From contig JAGZEK010000001.1 of NCBI GenBank assembly GCA_018368345.1, forward strand, positions 1 through 64,000: a stretch of 64,000 bases of DNA, read 5' to 3'. Under the pieces are notes generated by a model. It had not been told where the DNA came from and ran no database searches. It saw only the letters and a list, made by a program, of their open reading frames with translations. This document shows positions 1 to 8,696 of the stretch, in pieces; within the stretch, counting starts at the first letter, position 1, and every line of letters begins with the position of its first letter. The position numbers and the translations under genes were made by a program. This DNA is from Collinsella sp. Lineage in GTDB: Bacteria; Actinomycetota; Coriobacteriia; Coriobacteriales; Coriobacteriaceae.

Positions 1-24
1 TTGAGACAAGGTGACGTGAAACGA

Positions 25-53
25 AAGGGCGCTGACCTTCTGGTCGCGCCCTT
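25..53 (-). terminator. Putative terminator hairpin downstream of queA
   Basis: An 8-bp outer stem (AAGGGCGC, 25-32, with GCGCCCTT, 46-53) encloses a second 4-bp stem (GACC, 34-37, with GGTC, 42-45) and a TTCT loop. Read on the minus strand it is followed by TCGTTT, a short T-rich tail. Its place 75 bases after the queA stop fits termination of the queH-queA transcript. Bases 54-100 hold no gene that I can support. Confidence 0.6.
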
Positions 54-100
54 GAAGTTGAACGTCAGATTGTCCAAATGCGGCCCGCGCAGCGTCGAGT

Positions 101-129
101 AGTTACGCGGTTCGTAGAACCGCGTAACT
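101..129. repeat. Perfect 13-bp palindrome overlapping the queA stop codon
   Basis: AGTTACGCGGTTC (101-113) and GAACCGCGTAACT (117-129) are exact inverted copies separated by GTA. The right arm contains two bases of the queA stop codon. There is no T-run on either side, so it is not a textbook terminator. It could protect the 3' end, act as a processing site, or mark the edge of an intergenic repeat that runs on to the hairpin at 25-53. Confidence 0.7.
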
Positions 130-1345
130 AACAAATGAGCATCGCATCGCCAAAGCTGAAGAAGCGATAACGTTCTTCGATGGCAGCGGCGTAGGCATCC
201 ATGATCTGGTCGCGGGTGGCAAGCGCGCTCACGAGCATCATGAGCGTGGAGCGCGGCACGTGGAAGTTCGTGATCAGCGCATCGACCACGTGATAGGTCG
301 AGCCGGGCATGAGGTAAAGCTGCGTCGTGGCGTTCTCGCGCACCACGATGTCACCGCGGCCAAGTGTATCGGCCCCGTCCTCGCGGCCCTCAAAATAGCG
401 CGCCGTCACGGCCGGATCGGACACCGGTGCCTCAGCGTCAAAGGCGCTTTCGAGCGAACGCACGGCGGTAGTGCCGACGGCGATCACGCGGTGCCCCTCG
501 GCCTTCGCCTTATGCACGGCGTCGACCACCTCCTGCGATACGTGGTAGCGCTCGGTGTGCATCACGTGCTGCGTGGGATCGTCCTCCTCCACCAGACGGA
601 AGGTATCGATGCCCACTTCGAGCTCGACGGCAGCAAACTTGGCGCCCTTGGCCTCGATAGCGGCCATAAGCTCGGGGGTAAAGTGCAGACCCGCCGTGGG
701 AGCGGCAGCCGAGTGCTCCTCCTTCATGGCGTAGACGGTCTGATATTTCTCGGGATCGCCCTCGTAATCGGTAATGTAGGGCGGCAGCGGCACGTGGCCG
801 GCAGCATGGATGGCCTCGTCGAGCGTGCGCGGGTCGCCGGCGGCATTGCAACCGACCGGCTCAAAGCGCACCAGGCGGCCGCCGCGGCTATCGGTGACAA
901 AGTCGATGACCTCGGCCGTCAGCACCACGGGCGCGCCCTCGGGCGCATGGGCACCGCCCGCACGATACTCAATCTGAGCACCGGGCTTCAGGCGCTTACC
1001 CGGCTTGACCAGGCACTCCCAAACATGACCCAGCGGGTCAACGTCCTCGCGGCGCTTGAGCAGCAGCGTCTCGACCACGCCGCCCGAGCCTGTCTTGCGG
1101 CCAATCAGGCGAGCCGGCATCACGCGCGTCTGGTTGATGACGAGCACGTCGCCCGGCTCGATATAGTCGATGATGTCACGGAAGATGCGGTGCTCGACGG
1201 TGCCGCCATGCTCTAGCGGCGTTCCTGTCTCGGAGCCTTTGCGATCAACCACCAGCAGGCGGCAGGAGTCGCGCGGCTCGGCAGGCGCCTGGGCGATGAG
1301 TTCTTCGGGCAGGTTATAGTCAAAATCATCGGTACGCATAGACAC
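128..1345 (-). CDS. queA: S-adenosylmethionine:tRNA ribosyltransferase-isomerase
   Basis: QueA transfers and isomerises the ribosyl group of SAM onto preQ1-modified tRNA, giving epoxyqueuosine. The 405-residue product has the family N-terminus FDYNLPEELIAQAP (about residue 8), INQTRVMPARL near 70, the SAAAPTAGLHF active-site segment near 212, VGTTAVRSLES near 292 and NFHVPRSTLMMLVSAL near 360. It is longer than the usual roughly 345 residues because of internal insertions, for example around 40-55. The GTG start at 1345 is chosen because AAGGAG lies 8 bases upstream; the in-frame ATG two codons on is too far away. It lies 64 bases downstream of queH, the next enzyme of the same pathway, so the two are probably cotranscribed. 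Confidence 0.96.
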   Translation of the reverse strand: MSMRTDDFDYNLPEELIAQAPAEPRDSCRLLVVDRKGSETGTPLEHGGTVEHRIFRDIIDYIEPGDVLVINQTRVMPARLIGRKTGSGGVVETLLLKRREDVDPLGHVWECLVKPGKRLKPGAQIEYRAGGAHAPEGAPVVLTAEVIDFVTDSRGGRLVRFEPVGCNAAGDPRTLDEAIHAAGHVPLPPYITDYEGDPEKYQTVYAMKEEHSAAAPTAGLHFTPELMAAIEAKGAKFAAVELEVGIDTFRLVEEDDPTQHVMHTERYHVSQEVVDAVHKAKAEGHRVIAVGTTAVRSLESAFDAEAPVSDPAVTARYFEGREDGADTLGRGDIVVRENATTQLYLMPGSTYHVVDALITNFHVPRSTLMMLVSALATRDQIMDAYAAAIEERYRFFSFGDAMLIC

Positions 1346-1409
1346 GTCGGATTCTCCTTATATAGCTAAAGTCCGCTCTACATCCTAGCAGGCTGACGTC
1401 CCAAGTGAA

Positions 1410-1985
1410 CTACTTTTTGGCGGCTTTGCGCTCGTCGCGGATGCGGGCGCGGTCCATGGCCGCCTCGACAGCCGAGAAGCGGCAACCACAGTAGTTCTGC
1501 CGATACATGCCAAGCTCGCGCGAACGGCGTGTCGCCTCGGGGTAATACGGGCGAAAATCGCGAATCACCGGGGTGAGCCCATGTGCCGCCGCCAAGCGCT
1601 CAAGCACGTCATTGCAGGTATCGAACAGCTGGTACGGCGAGACGGCGAGCGTCGTGCCCACAAGCTCAAACCCGCGCTCCTGGGCCACGCGGCACGCCTC
1701 GGCCAAGCGCAGGGCATAGCACGCGCGACAGCGACGAGGCCGATCGGCACCCAGCGGTGCCACGCCGGTCTCCCAGCGATCGCGGTCCTCCCCTGCCTCG
1801 ATGAGCTCGATGTCGCCATCGGCACACCACCGGCGCAGCTCGTCCAAGCGGCGCTGCCATTCATCGCGCGGTTGAATATTGGAGTTGGTCCAGCAAATCG
1901 TGGGCTCAAACCCCTCCTCGCGCAGCAGGCGAACCGGCTCAAGCGAGCATGGTGCACAGCACGCATGCAGCAACAACGACTTCAT
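1410..1985 (-). CDS. queH: Epoxyqueuosine reductase QueH
   Basis: QueH is the cobalamin-independent enzyme that reduces epoxyqueuosine to queuosine in tRNA. The 191-residue protein has the family cysteine pattern: Cys9-Cys10-x2-Cys13 in LLHACCAPC, Cys86/Cys89 in RCRAC, and Cys166/Cys168 in YCGC; members are known to hold an Fe-S cluster and a second metal. The start at 1985 is preferred because GGAG lies 6 bases before this ATG. Starts further upstream either sit on the ribosome binding site or overlap the preceding gene. Having this enzyme instead of B12-dependent QueG means queuosine synthesis here does not add to cobalamin demand. Confidence 0.93.
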   Translation of the reverse strand: MKSLLLHACCAPCSLEPVRLLREEGFEPTICWTNSNIQPRDEWQRRLDELRRWCADGDIELIEAGEDRDRWETGVAPLGADRPRRCRACYALRLAEACRVAQERGFELVGTTLAVSPYQLFDTCNDVLERLAAAHGLTPVIRDFRPYYPEATRRSRELGMYRQNYCGCRFSAVEAAMDRARIRDERKAAKK

Positions 1986-1995
1986 CGACATCTCC

Positions 1996-2562
1996 TCACC
2001 CAAAAAAGCGCACGCCAAAGGACGTATCCTCGCAGGCGATAATGCGGCGGTCGCGCAAAATGGTCCGCACGTAATACCAGTCGCCTACACAGCCCGACAA
2101 ATGCAAGCCGGCAGCCAGATAGCACAGCAGCGGATAGCCCGAAAACGCAAACCCCAGGGCAAACGCTGTCGTCACAACAACCGTCGGCGCCAGGCAAATT
2201 GCCATATACCGCCGGCGCGAATACACAATCCCCTCGGCGCAGGCATAGATCATCGCCGCCTCGCGATTCGCCCCAAAGGTCACCTTCGCGCCCGCAGGCG
2301 CCAGCAGCTTAAAGAACACCGCGTGCACCAGCTCGTGCACGGCGAACGACGCCATTGAGATCGCAGCCAAGCCGACTATCCAGCCCACGACAGCCATCCA
2401 GCCGCCCGCGTCAGCCGCATCCAAGTCTACAGGCCCGCCCAGCAGCATAAACACCGGCACCAGGCACACGGCAAACACGCCGACTACGACCATTCCCCAC
2501 ACGAAGCAAGCGTGCAGAAAATCCTCGTCCTCAAACGCATGTATGTTGGAAATCTCATTCAT
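1996..2562 (-). CDS. DUF3267-type membrane zincin-like protein
   Basis: This 188-residue membrane protein has hydrophobic segments at about 20-42, 55-75 and in the C-terminal half. It carries HELVH at residues 76-80, the HExxH zinc signature, embedded in a hydrophobic stretch followed by Phe-Phe-Lys. That layout matches DUF3267 putative intramembrane zincins distantly related to site-2 proteases. No substrate is known. It ends 10 bases before queH and probably shares its transcript, although no functional link to queuosine is evident. It is divergent from the synthetase-like gene across a 132-base promoter gap. Confidence 0.75.
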   Translation of the reverse strand: MNEISNIHAFEDEDFLHACFVWGMVVVGVFAVCLVPVFMLLGGPVDLDAADAGGWMAVVGWIVGLAAISMASFAVHELVHAVFFKLLAPAGAKVTFGANREAAMIYACAEGIVYSRRRYMAICLAPTVVVTTAFALGFAFSGYPLLCYLAAGLHLSGCVGDWYYVRTILRDRRIIACEDTSFGVRFFG

Positions 2563-2694
2563 AGCATCTTAGGATAGCGCCCCTGCCACGTACCCGTCCG
2601 CATGTGCGATAATGTCGAACGATATGCACGAATTGACCACCGCGTCGCCAGGCCTTGCGCCCGGCCGCGCTCTTACCATATGCGAAGGAGTCCC

Positions 2695-4845
2695 ATGGCA
2701 TCCAAATACTCCATGAACGACCGTCCCAGCTGGCCTCGCCGCGCCATCGTTACCGCCGGCGAGCCCTACGGCAACAAGGGTCTTCACTTTGGCCACGTTG
2801 GCGGCGTCTTTGTCCCTGCCGACTTCTTCGCCCGCTTCCTGCGCGACCGCCTGGGCCGCGAGAACGTCATCTTCACCTCGGGCACCGACTGCTATGGCTC
2901 GCCCATCATGGAGAGCTACCGCAAGCTCAAGGAGAACGAGGGCTACGACAAGTCCATTAGCGAGTATGTCGAGTCCAATCACTCCCGCCAGGCCGCGACC
3001 CTCAACAACTACAACATCAGCTGTGACATATACGGCGGCTCGGGCCTTGAGCCGGCTGCGCAGATTCACAACGAGGTGACCGCCGAGATTATCAAGCGCC
3101 TGCACGAGCAGGGCACCATCTCCAAGCGCTCCACGCTGCAATTCTACGATGCCAAGGCCGGCACGTTCCTCAACGGCCGTCAGGTGATCGGCCGCTGCCC
3201 CATCCAGGGCTGCAAGTCCGAGAAGGCCTATGCCGACGAGTGCGACCTGGGCCACCAGTTTGAGCCCGAGGAGCTCATCGCGCCCAAGAGTCAGCTCACT
3301 GGCGAGGTGCCCGAGCTGCGCCCGGTCGACAACCTCTACTTCGACCTGCCGGCCTACCTCGACTTTATGAAGACCTATACCGCCAAGCTCGCCCAGAACC
3401 CGCAGGTTCGCTCCGTGGTCTCCAAGACCATGGAGGAGTGGCTGCTGCCGGCCCAGCTCTACATCCAGAACAAGTTCCGCGAAGCCTTCGATGCCGTCGA
3501 GGATCAGCTTCCTGAGCACACCGTGCTGGAGCCCGAGGGCAACAAGAGCAGCTTTACCGTCACCTTCCCCAGCTGGAAGGAGCGCGACGACGCCCACGCG
3601 GTGCTCGCCAACGGCGGCGTGCGCTTCCGCAGCGGCAAGGCGCTCGTGCCCTTCCGCATCACCGGCAACATCGACTGGGGCGTTCCGGTGCCCGAGGTCG
3701 ATGGCGTCTCCGACGTCACCTGCTGGTGCTGGCCCGAGAGCCTATGGGCGCCCATCAGCTATACGCGTACCGTGCTCGCACGCGATGCCAAGGCCGCCGG
3801 CGTGACCGAGGGCGTCGCCGCCCAGGATGCCGCCCTCATGGGCGAGCCCGCCGCCGACTCCACGCAGGTGCCCGCACCCACCTACCAGCACAGCTCGCTC
3901 GACTGGCGCGACTGGTGGTGCTCTGACGACGCTCAGATTTACCAGTTCATCGGTCAGGACAACATCTATTTCTACTGCATCGCGCAGACCGCCATGTGGG
4001 AGGCCCTGGGCTGGGACCTCACGCAGAGCACCGTCAGCGCCTGCTACCACCTGCTCTACATGGGCAAAAAGGCCAGCTCGTCCTCGCAGACGCCTCCCCC
4101 GCCGGCAGACGACCTGCTCAACCACTACACCTGCGAGCAGATGCGCGCGCACTGGCTGTCGCTCGGCCTGTCCGAAAAGCCAGTGAGCTTTAGCCCCAAG
4201 GCATACGACACGCGTGTGACTGGCAAGGACAAGGACGGCAACGAGGTGCGCGCCTGCGACGACAAGCGCGTCATCGATCCGGCCCTTAAGGAGAGCGCCC
4301 TTTTGACCGGCGTGTTCAACCGTCTGGCCCGCAGCTGCTTCTACGGCGTCGCCGTCAAGGAAGGCGACGAGAGCCCCTACCGCAACGGCTGTATCCCCGC
4401 CGGCGCGGCTTCTGCCGCCGTGGTCGAGGCCGCCGAGCAGGCTGCCCTCGCCTTTGAGCAGGCCATGTACAAGTTCGAGACGCACCGCGCGCTCGCCGTG
4501 TGCGACGACTACCTGCGTGCCGCCAACAAGCGCTGGAGCGATGCCTCCAAGGCCGCCAACAAGCTCGAGGGCGAGCCGGCCAATGCCGCGATGACGCAGG
4601 CGCTCGTCGACGCCTTTACCGAACTGCGCGTGGCGACCGTCCTGATGCACGGTATTGTGCCGGCCGGCTGCGAGCTCATCTGCGAGTACTTCGACGTTGA
4701 CCCGGTCGCCTTCTTTAGCTGGGATAACATCTTCGCCTCCACGGATGAGTTTGTGGAGAGCCTGGGCGAGAAGCCCGGCGAGCACCGCGTAAAGCCGCTG
4801 CCCCCGCGCTTCGACTTCTTCAGCAAGCACGAGAGCCAGTACTAA
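2695..4845 (+). CDS. Methionyl-tRNA synthetase-like class I aminoacyl-tRNA ligase
   Basis: The 716-residue product has the class I fold order of methionyl-tRNA synthetase. GEPYGNKGLHFGH (23-34) carries the HIGH-type box HFGH. A connective-peptide zinc-knuckle-like segment has Cys168, Cys173 and Cys183, followed by an EELIAPKSQLTG segment typical of MetRS. The expected KMSKS loop near residue 456 reads MGKKASSSSQTPPPP, and the WLDA-type substrate segment reads WPESLWAPISY. It is therefore either a divergent but functional MetRS or a paralogue with another role. The start at 2695 is set by AAGGAG five to ten bases upstream. A T-box leader is unlikely because only 132 bases separate it from the divergent gene. 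Confidence 0.8.
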   Translation: MASKYSMNDRPSWPRRAIVTAGEPYGNKGLHFGHVGGVFVPADFFARFLRDRLGRENVIFTSGTDCYGSPIMESYRKLKENEGYDKSISEYVESNHSRQAATLNNYNISCDIYGGSGLEPAAQIHNEVTAEIIKRLHEQGTISKRSTLQFYDAKAGTFLNGRQVIGRCPIQGCKSEKAYADECDLGHQFEPEELIAPKSQLTGEVPELRPVDNLYFDLPAYLDFMKTYTAKLAQNPQVRSVVSKTMEEWLLPAQLYIQNKFREAFDAVEDQLPEHTVLEPEGNKSSFTVTFPSWKERDDAHAVLANGGVRFRSGKALVPFRITGNIDWGVPVPEVDGVSDVTCWCWPESLWAPISYTRTVLARDAKAAGVTEGVAAQDAALMGEPAADSTQVPAPTYQHSSLDWRDWWCSDDAQIYQFIGQDNIYFYCIAQTAMWEALGWDLTQSTVSACYHLLYMGKKASSSSQTPPPPADDLLNHYTCEQMRAHWLSLGLSEKPVSFSPKAYDTRVTGKDKDGNEVRACDDKRVIDPALKESALLTGVFNRLARSCFYGVAVKEGDESPYRNGCIPAGAASAAVVEAAEQAALAFEQAMYKFETHRALAVCDDYLRAANKRWSDASKAANKLEGEPANAAMTQALVDAFTELRVATVLMHGIVPAGCELICEYFDVDPVAFFSWDNIFASTDEFVESLGEKPGEHRVKPLPPRFDFFSKHESQY

Positions 4846-4881
4846 ACACTCGACATGTAATGGAATGGGAAGGAAAGACGG

Positions 4882-5985
4882 ATGTCCAAGCCGCGTCGTC
4901 GTAAGCAGAAAAAGCAGGTCAAGGCCGAGCTCAAGCTCAGGCAGTTTGCTGCTACCGAGCTTTCCGACCAACTTGCCGCCCAACACTCCGCCGCCGACCT
5001 GCCGCGCTTTATGGTCGACACGGTCGCCGGCGCCTATGCGCCCGCCGATGCCGAGCTCATGATCGAGGGCTTCGGCGCCGCAGCTGCACGCCCGGTCACG
5101 CTGCGCGCCAACACGCTCAAGGCAACCGCCGAGGACATCGCTGCGGCGCTCGATGCCGCCGGCATCGCGCACCAATCCGTTACCTGGTATCCGGACGCCT
5201 TTATCCTGCCCGAGGCCCAGGTTTCCGATCTGTGGGATCTCGACATCTACCTCGACGGCAAAATCTATCTGCAGAGCCTGTCGTCCATGATGCCGCCGTT
5301 GGTCCTGGGCGCTCAGGCCGGCGAGGACATCCTGGACATGTGCGCAGCCCCTGGCGGCAAGACGACGCAGATCGCCGCCCTCACCCAGGGCCAGGCACAC
5401 CTCACGGCCTGCGAGATGAGCATTCCCCGCGCCGAAAAGCTTGAGTCCAACCTCCACCGCCAAGGCGCCAAAAACGTGCCCGTCATGCGCATCGACGCAC
5501 GCGAGCTCGACGAATTCTTCCGCTTTGACCGCATCCTGCTCGACGCTCCCTGCACCGGCACGGGCACCGTCATCAGCGGCAACGAGAAAAGCCTGCGCGG
5601 CCTCACCGAGCAGTTGCTGAGCAAGTGCGCCCGCTCGCAGCGAGCACTTTTGGACCGCGCCATGGGTGCCCTCAAACCGGGCGGCACGCTCGTCTATTCC
5701 ACTTGTTCGATTATGCCGCAGGAAAACGAGGACGCCCTGCAAGAGGCCTTCGACAAGCATATGGACTGCGAGCTCATCCCCCTTGACGGCACGCCGAGCG
5801 AAAGTGAAACGCGCCGTGCTCAGGAAGCCGGCGAGGAGCCGCGTATCGAGTGCAACGCTCTCACCGAGGCCATTGCCGCGGGTCAGGTATCGGCCATCGC
5901 CAACGGCCTGCCCGGCACGCTCACCATTCCGCCCGGCCGCGAATTTGAGGGCTTCTACATTGCCCTGATCCGAAAACGCAGCTAG
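4882..5985 (+). CDS. RsmF/NOL1-NOP2-Sun family RNA m5C methyltransferase
   Basis: The 367-residue protein is a SAM-dependent RNA cytosine-5 methyltransferase. SAM-binding motif I is DMCAAPGGKT near residue 152. The two catalytic cysteines of this family are seen in DAPCTGTG near 222 and STCSIMPQENE near 273. The N-terminal third resembles the RsmF-type RNA-binding region, and the tail ends in EGFYIALIRK, typical of the fold. The ATG at 4882 follows GGAAAG with good spacing. It starts 36 bases after the synthetase-like gene and probably shares its transcript. The target (16S rRNA or tRNA) cannot be decided from sequence. Confidence 0.9.
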   Translation: MSKPRRRKQKKQVKAELKLRQFAATELSDQLAAQHSAADLPRFMVDTVAGAYAPADAELMIEGFGAAAARPVTLRANTLKATAEDIAAALDAAGIAHQSVTWYPDAFILPEAQVSDLWDLDIYLDGKIYLQSLSSMMPPLVLGAQAGEDILDMCAAPGGKTTQIAALTQGQAHLTACEMSIPRAEKLESNLHRQGAKNVPVMRIDARELDEFFRFDRILLDAPCTGTGTVISGNEKSLRGLTEQLLSKCARSQRALLDRAMGALKPGGTLVYSTCSIMPQENEDALQEAFDKHMDCELIPLDGTPSESETRRAQEAGEEPRIECNALTEAIAAGQVSAIANGLPGTLTIPPGREFEGFYIALIRKRS

Positions 5986-6009
5986 CGCACGGATCCAAAA
6001 CTCAACAAG

Positions 6010-6180
6010 CTATCTCCGTGCGCGTTTGCCCTGCTGGTCGCGATGCTGTTTAAGCATCGTGCGCTCCTTGCGTTCGGCCCTTTTGCCCTTAATGGCCGTG
6101 ACCACAAAGTAGATGACCGCGGCGGCTACGATTGCACCCACGCATAGGCCAATCGAGCCCAACATTGCCGAAAATTCCAT
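6010..6180 (-). CDS. Small single-pass membrane protein (56 aa)
   Basis: A 56-codon frame starts with MEFSAMLGSIGL and contains one hydrophobic segment at about residues 5-29, followed by a strongly basic tail rich in Lys, Arg and Gln ending in GKRARR. An AGAGGTGA ribosome binding site lies 7 bases before the ATG. Positive residues after the membrane segment predict an N-out, C-in topology. It lies convergent to the methyltransferase gene in an otherwise unoccupied gap. The function is unknown; the membrane segment and clean binding site support it being real. Confidence 0.65.
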   Translation of the reverse strand: MEFSAMLGSIGLCVGAIVAAAVIYFVVTAIKGKRAERKERTMLKQHRDQQGKRARR

Positions 6181-6370
6181 ACCGCGTCACCTCTCTTTTA
6201 AACGGGACTTTCAAGATAGCACCTCGATCACCGCCACCACAGCTCCTTCACGTTCGCCGCCCTTCGGTCTAACGGAGGACGCGGCGGGGAAAAATCAACT
6301 CGTCAAACGATTTAGCATTCGCAATTCCGGCTGCATCGCGCCGGCTGTCATCACATAGAATCGAGCTTCC

Positions 6371-7462
6371 ATGGATACCCTCAACGATCTAAATGAGCGC
6401 GTCGACGCCTTCGTCGGCACCAGCTCCTTCGACACGCCTGCCGCGGCAAACGACCAAGCTCCCATCGATGTGCCCGCCGAGGTTCACGAGGACATCGTCG
6501 CCTCGGTCGATTTCTCCGAGGTCGAGCTCGCAGACGAGTTCACCGAGCCCCAGGTAGCCGTGACCCCCAACGGACTGCTCCCCATGGAGCCGCTGCCCAT
6601 CGACGGGCGTTTGCGCAAGGCGGCCCTCCGCATGCCCGACGAGATCGAGGAGGCCAGCGGCTTTACGCTCTTCGGCCGTCGTATCAAATCGCTCATCTAC
6701 ACCACCGACGTGGCCGTCATCCGCAACTCCAACGCCGATGCCGTCTTTGCCGTTTACCCCTTCACGCCGCAGCCCGCCATTACGCAAGCGCTGCTGACCG
6801 TCGCCGAGTGCCCGGTCTTTGTAGGCGTGGGCGGCGGAACTACGACCGGTAAGCGCTCCGTGCAGATGGCAGCCGTCTCCGAGATGCAGGGCGCGGCGGG
6901 CTGCGTGGTCAATTCCCCCGCCACTGCCGAGATGGTCGAGCACATCACCAACATCGCCGACATCCCCGTCATCGCCACGGTCGTTCGCTGCGACGACGAT
7001 GCCCGCGCCAAGGTGCGCGCTGGAGCCAAGATTCTCAACATCGCCGCCGGCAAGAACACGCCCCAGGTCCTACGCGAGCTGCGCGAGCACTATCCCAACC
7101 TGCCGCTCATCGCGCCGGGCGGCAAGACGCCCGAGAGCATCCGTGAAACCATCGCCGCCGGCGCCAACGCCATCATCTGGACGCCGCCTTCGGCCCAGCA
7201 GCTACAGACCGACATGATGCAGCGTTATCGCAAGATGAAGGAAGACGCCACACCCGTCATCTCGCGCGACGATGTGCCCATTATCGACCAGGTCGCCGCC
7301 GCCGAGGTCAGCCAGGTCGAGAACATGAATCCCGACGTGCCGATTCCCGACGAAGTCATCGAGCGCGTCGCTTCGATCCACGAGCGCGTCGAGGAGCATC
7401 GCGCCAACCGCGGCCTTAAGCCGTCATTGCACGGCTTTTTCTTCCGCGGAAAGAAACGCTAG
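6371..7462 (+). CDS. Putative TIM-barrel phosphate-binding protein, function unknown
   Basis: The 363-residue product has an acidic, low-complexity N-terminal stretch (about 1-85) and then a region resembling alternating beta-alpha units. Features include GVGGGTTTGKRSVQMAA near 155, AGAKILNIAAGKNTPQ near 217 and LIAPGGKTPESIRETI near 245, with AGANAIIW following. These resemble phosphate-binding loops of KDPG-aldolase-like or HisF-like TIM barrels; annotation elsewhere as a generic hydrolase is possible. The C-terminus is basic (FFFRGKKR). There is no strong ribosome binding site before the ATG at 6371. A strong terminator follows, so it is probably monocistronic. I cannot name a reaction. 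Confidence 0.6.
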   Translation: MDTLNDLNERVDAFVGTSSFDTPAAANDQAPIDVPAEVHEDIVASVDFSEVELADEFTEPQVAVTPNGLLPMEPLPIDGRLRKAALRMPDEIEEASGFTLFGRRIKSLIYTTDVAVIRNSNADAVFAVYPFTPQPAITQALLTVAECPVFVGVGGGTTTGKRSVQMAAVSEMQGAAGCVVNSPATAEMVEHITNIADIPVIATVVRCDDDARAKVRAGAKILNIAAGKNTPQVLRELREHYPNLPLIAPGGKTPESIRETIAAGANAIIWTPPSAQQLQTDMMQRYRKMKEDATPVISRDDVPIIDQVAAAEVSQVENMNPDVPIPDEVIERVASIHERVEEHRANRGLKPSLHGFFFRGKKR

Positions 7463-7473
7463 CAAAACATCTT

Positions 7474-7512
7474 GGCCCGCCCCACAAACGTGAGGCGGGC
7501 CGTTTTCGTTTG
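7474..7512 (+). terminator. Rho-independent terminator after the TIM-barrel-like gene
   Basis: GGCCCGCC (7474-7481) pairs with GGCGGGCC (7494-7501), with a 12-base loop, followed by GTTTTCGTTT. It also lies between convergent genes, so it may serve the DegV gene less efficiently from the other side. Confidence 0.88.
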
Positions 7513-7542
7513 AGCAATTACGCAGCGACGTGATGGGCCAAG

Positions 7543-8433
7543 TTAATCCACGCGCTTGTCGCCCATAAAGAAGAGCGCCACCGTACCAGGCCCGGTATGC
7601 GAGCCAATCAGAGTACCGATGTCATTGATCTCAATCTTGCCTTTAAGCTGCGGAACCCGTTCCTCAATCAGCGCCGCAACTGCCTCGGCATCCTCGCGGC
7701 ACGCCGAGTGCGACATGATGCACTTACCCGAATAATCCGCACCGTCCTGCACGTGTGCCATCATGGTCTTAGCCATCTCGGAAATCGCTCGCTTCTTAGT
7801 GCGAATTTTCTCACGTGGCGACAGCTTGCCATCGCAATCGACCGTCATAAGCGGGCAAATCTTAAGCGCCGTGCCAATGATCGCGCTCGCGGCCGAAATG
7901 CGACCGCCTCGTAGGTAGCTCGACAGATCGGTCGAGAAGAACCAGTGGTGCTGGTTGAGTTTGTGCTCCTCGATCCAGACAGCCGTCTCGTCGAGTGAAG
8001 CCCCGCTATCGCGCACGTCGGCGGCATATTCCAGCAACAGGCCAAAGCCCGAAGACGCCGCCAGCGAATCGATGACGCGCACCTTGCCGCCCTGGGGATA
8101 GCGATCCGCGAGCATCTGCGCCGCAACGCAGGCCGATCCATACGTGCCCGAAATACCCGAAGACAACGTCAGGTGCAGCACGTCTTTACCCTCGGCAACA
8201 AACGGCTCCCAAAACTCCTCATACTCACCCACGCTCACCTGAGACGTCTTGGGCATGGCGCCCGCGGCAATCTGGGCAAAAAACTTGTCCGGCGTAATCG
8301 ACTGATACAGATCGTCCGTATAGACAACATCGTCGATCTCGTAATGAAAACACACGACAGGGATATTGCGCGACGCAAAGAACTCACGGGTTCGGTCGGC
8401 GGCGGATTCACAGGTCAGGACAAAATCACTCAT
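7543..8433 (-). CDS. DegV family fatty-acid-binding protein
   Basis: The 296-residue protein has the DegV fold markers: an N-terminal segment beginning SDFVLTCESAADRT, the TSQVSVGEYEEF segment near residue 64 that supplies the Ser contacting the fatty-acid carboxylate, and SSGISGTYGSA near residue 93. Proteins of this family (FakB type) bind long-chain fatty acids and hand them to a fatty acid kinase for phospholipid synthesis; no FakA kinase is visible nearby. The start at 8433 is chosen because AAGGAG is 6 bases upstream; an earlier in-frame ATG has no such site. It is divergent from fbp over a 320-base gap. Confidence 0.9.
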   Translation of the reverse strand: MSDFVLTCESAADRTREFFASRNIPVVCFHYEIDDVVYTDDLYQSITPDKFFAQIAAGAMPKTSQVSVGEYEEFWEPFVAEGKDVLHLTLSSGISGTYGSACVAAQMLADRYPQGGKVRVIDSLAASSGFGLLLEYAADVRDSGASLDETAVWIEEHKLNQHHWFFSTDLSSYLRGGRISAASAIIGTALKICPLMTVDCDGKLSPREKIRTKKRAISEMAKTMMAHVQDGADYSGKCIMSHSACREDAEAVAALIEERVPQLKGKIEINDIGTLIGSHTGPGTVALFFMGDKRVD

Positions 8434-8498
8434 ATGAGGCTCCTTACTCATTGCTGCGCAAATTATCGCACAGTGAGCCTACATGCGGTACATATGTC

Positions 8499-8529
8499 CA
8501 CTATTTACCAAATCGAACCAAAAATAGTG
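8499..8529. promoter_or_regulatory. 8-bp inverted repeat, possible operator
   Basis: CACTATTT (8499-8506) and AAATAGTG (8522-8529) are exact inverted copies with a 15-base spacer, about 65 bases upstream of the degV start. The half-sites lie two helical turns apart, which suits a dimeric regulator. A role as a weak RNA hairpin cannot be excluded. Confidence 0.4.
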
Positions 8530-8696
8530 AACATCTTTACCACCATCGTCTCCACCGGCCCCACGCATAAATATCTGAGAAAACACCCTCTGTCGTCTCC
8601 ACCCAACCGACACATCTACCTTCACTAAATCGATTTACCAAACCGTTCGGCCGACAATTCAGCCGCTGGCGCAAAATCGAAACAAAAGCGGCGCAT

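Noticed and set aside
2563..2694. T-box leader for the synthetase-like gene or preQ1 riboswitch for the queH side
   Set aside because: The 132-base divergent gap is too short for a T-box and no preQ1 motif is visible.
3742..5760. Long open frame on the minus strand opposite the synthetase-like and RNA methyltransferase genes
   Set aside because: It is an antisense shadow caused by GC-rich third codon positions; the plus-strand genes have clear domains and ribosome binding sites, the shadow has none.
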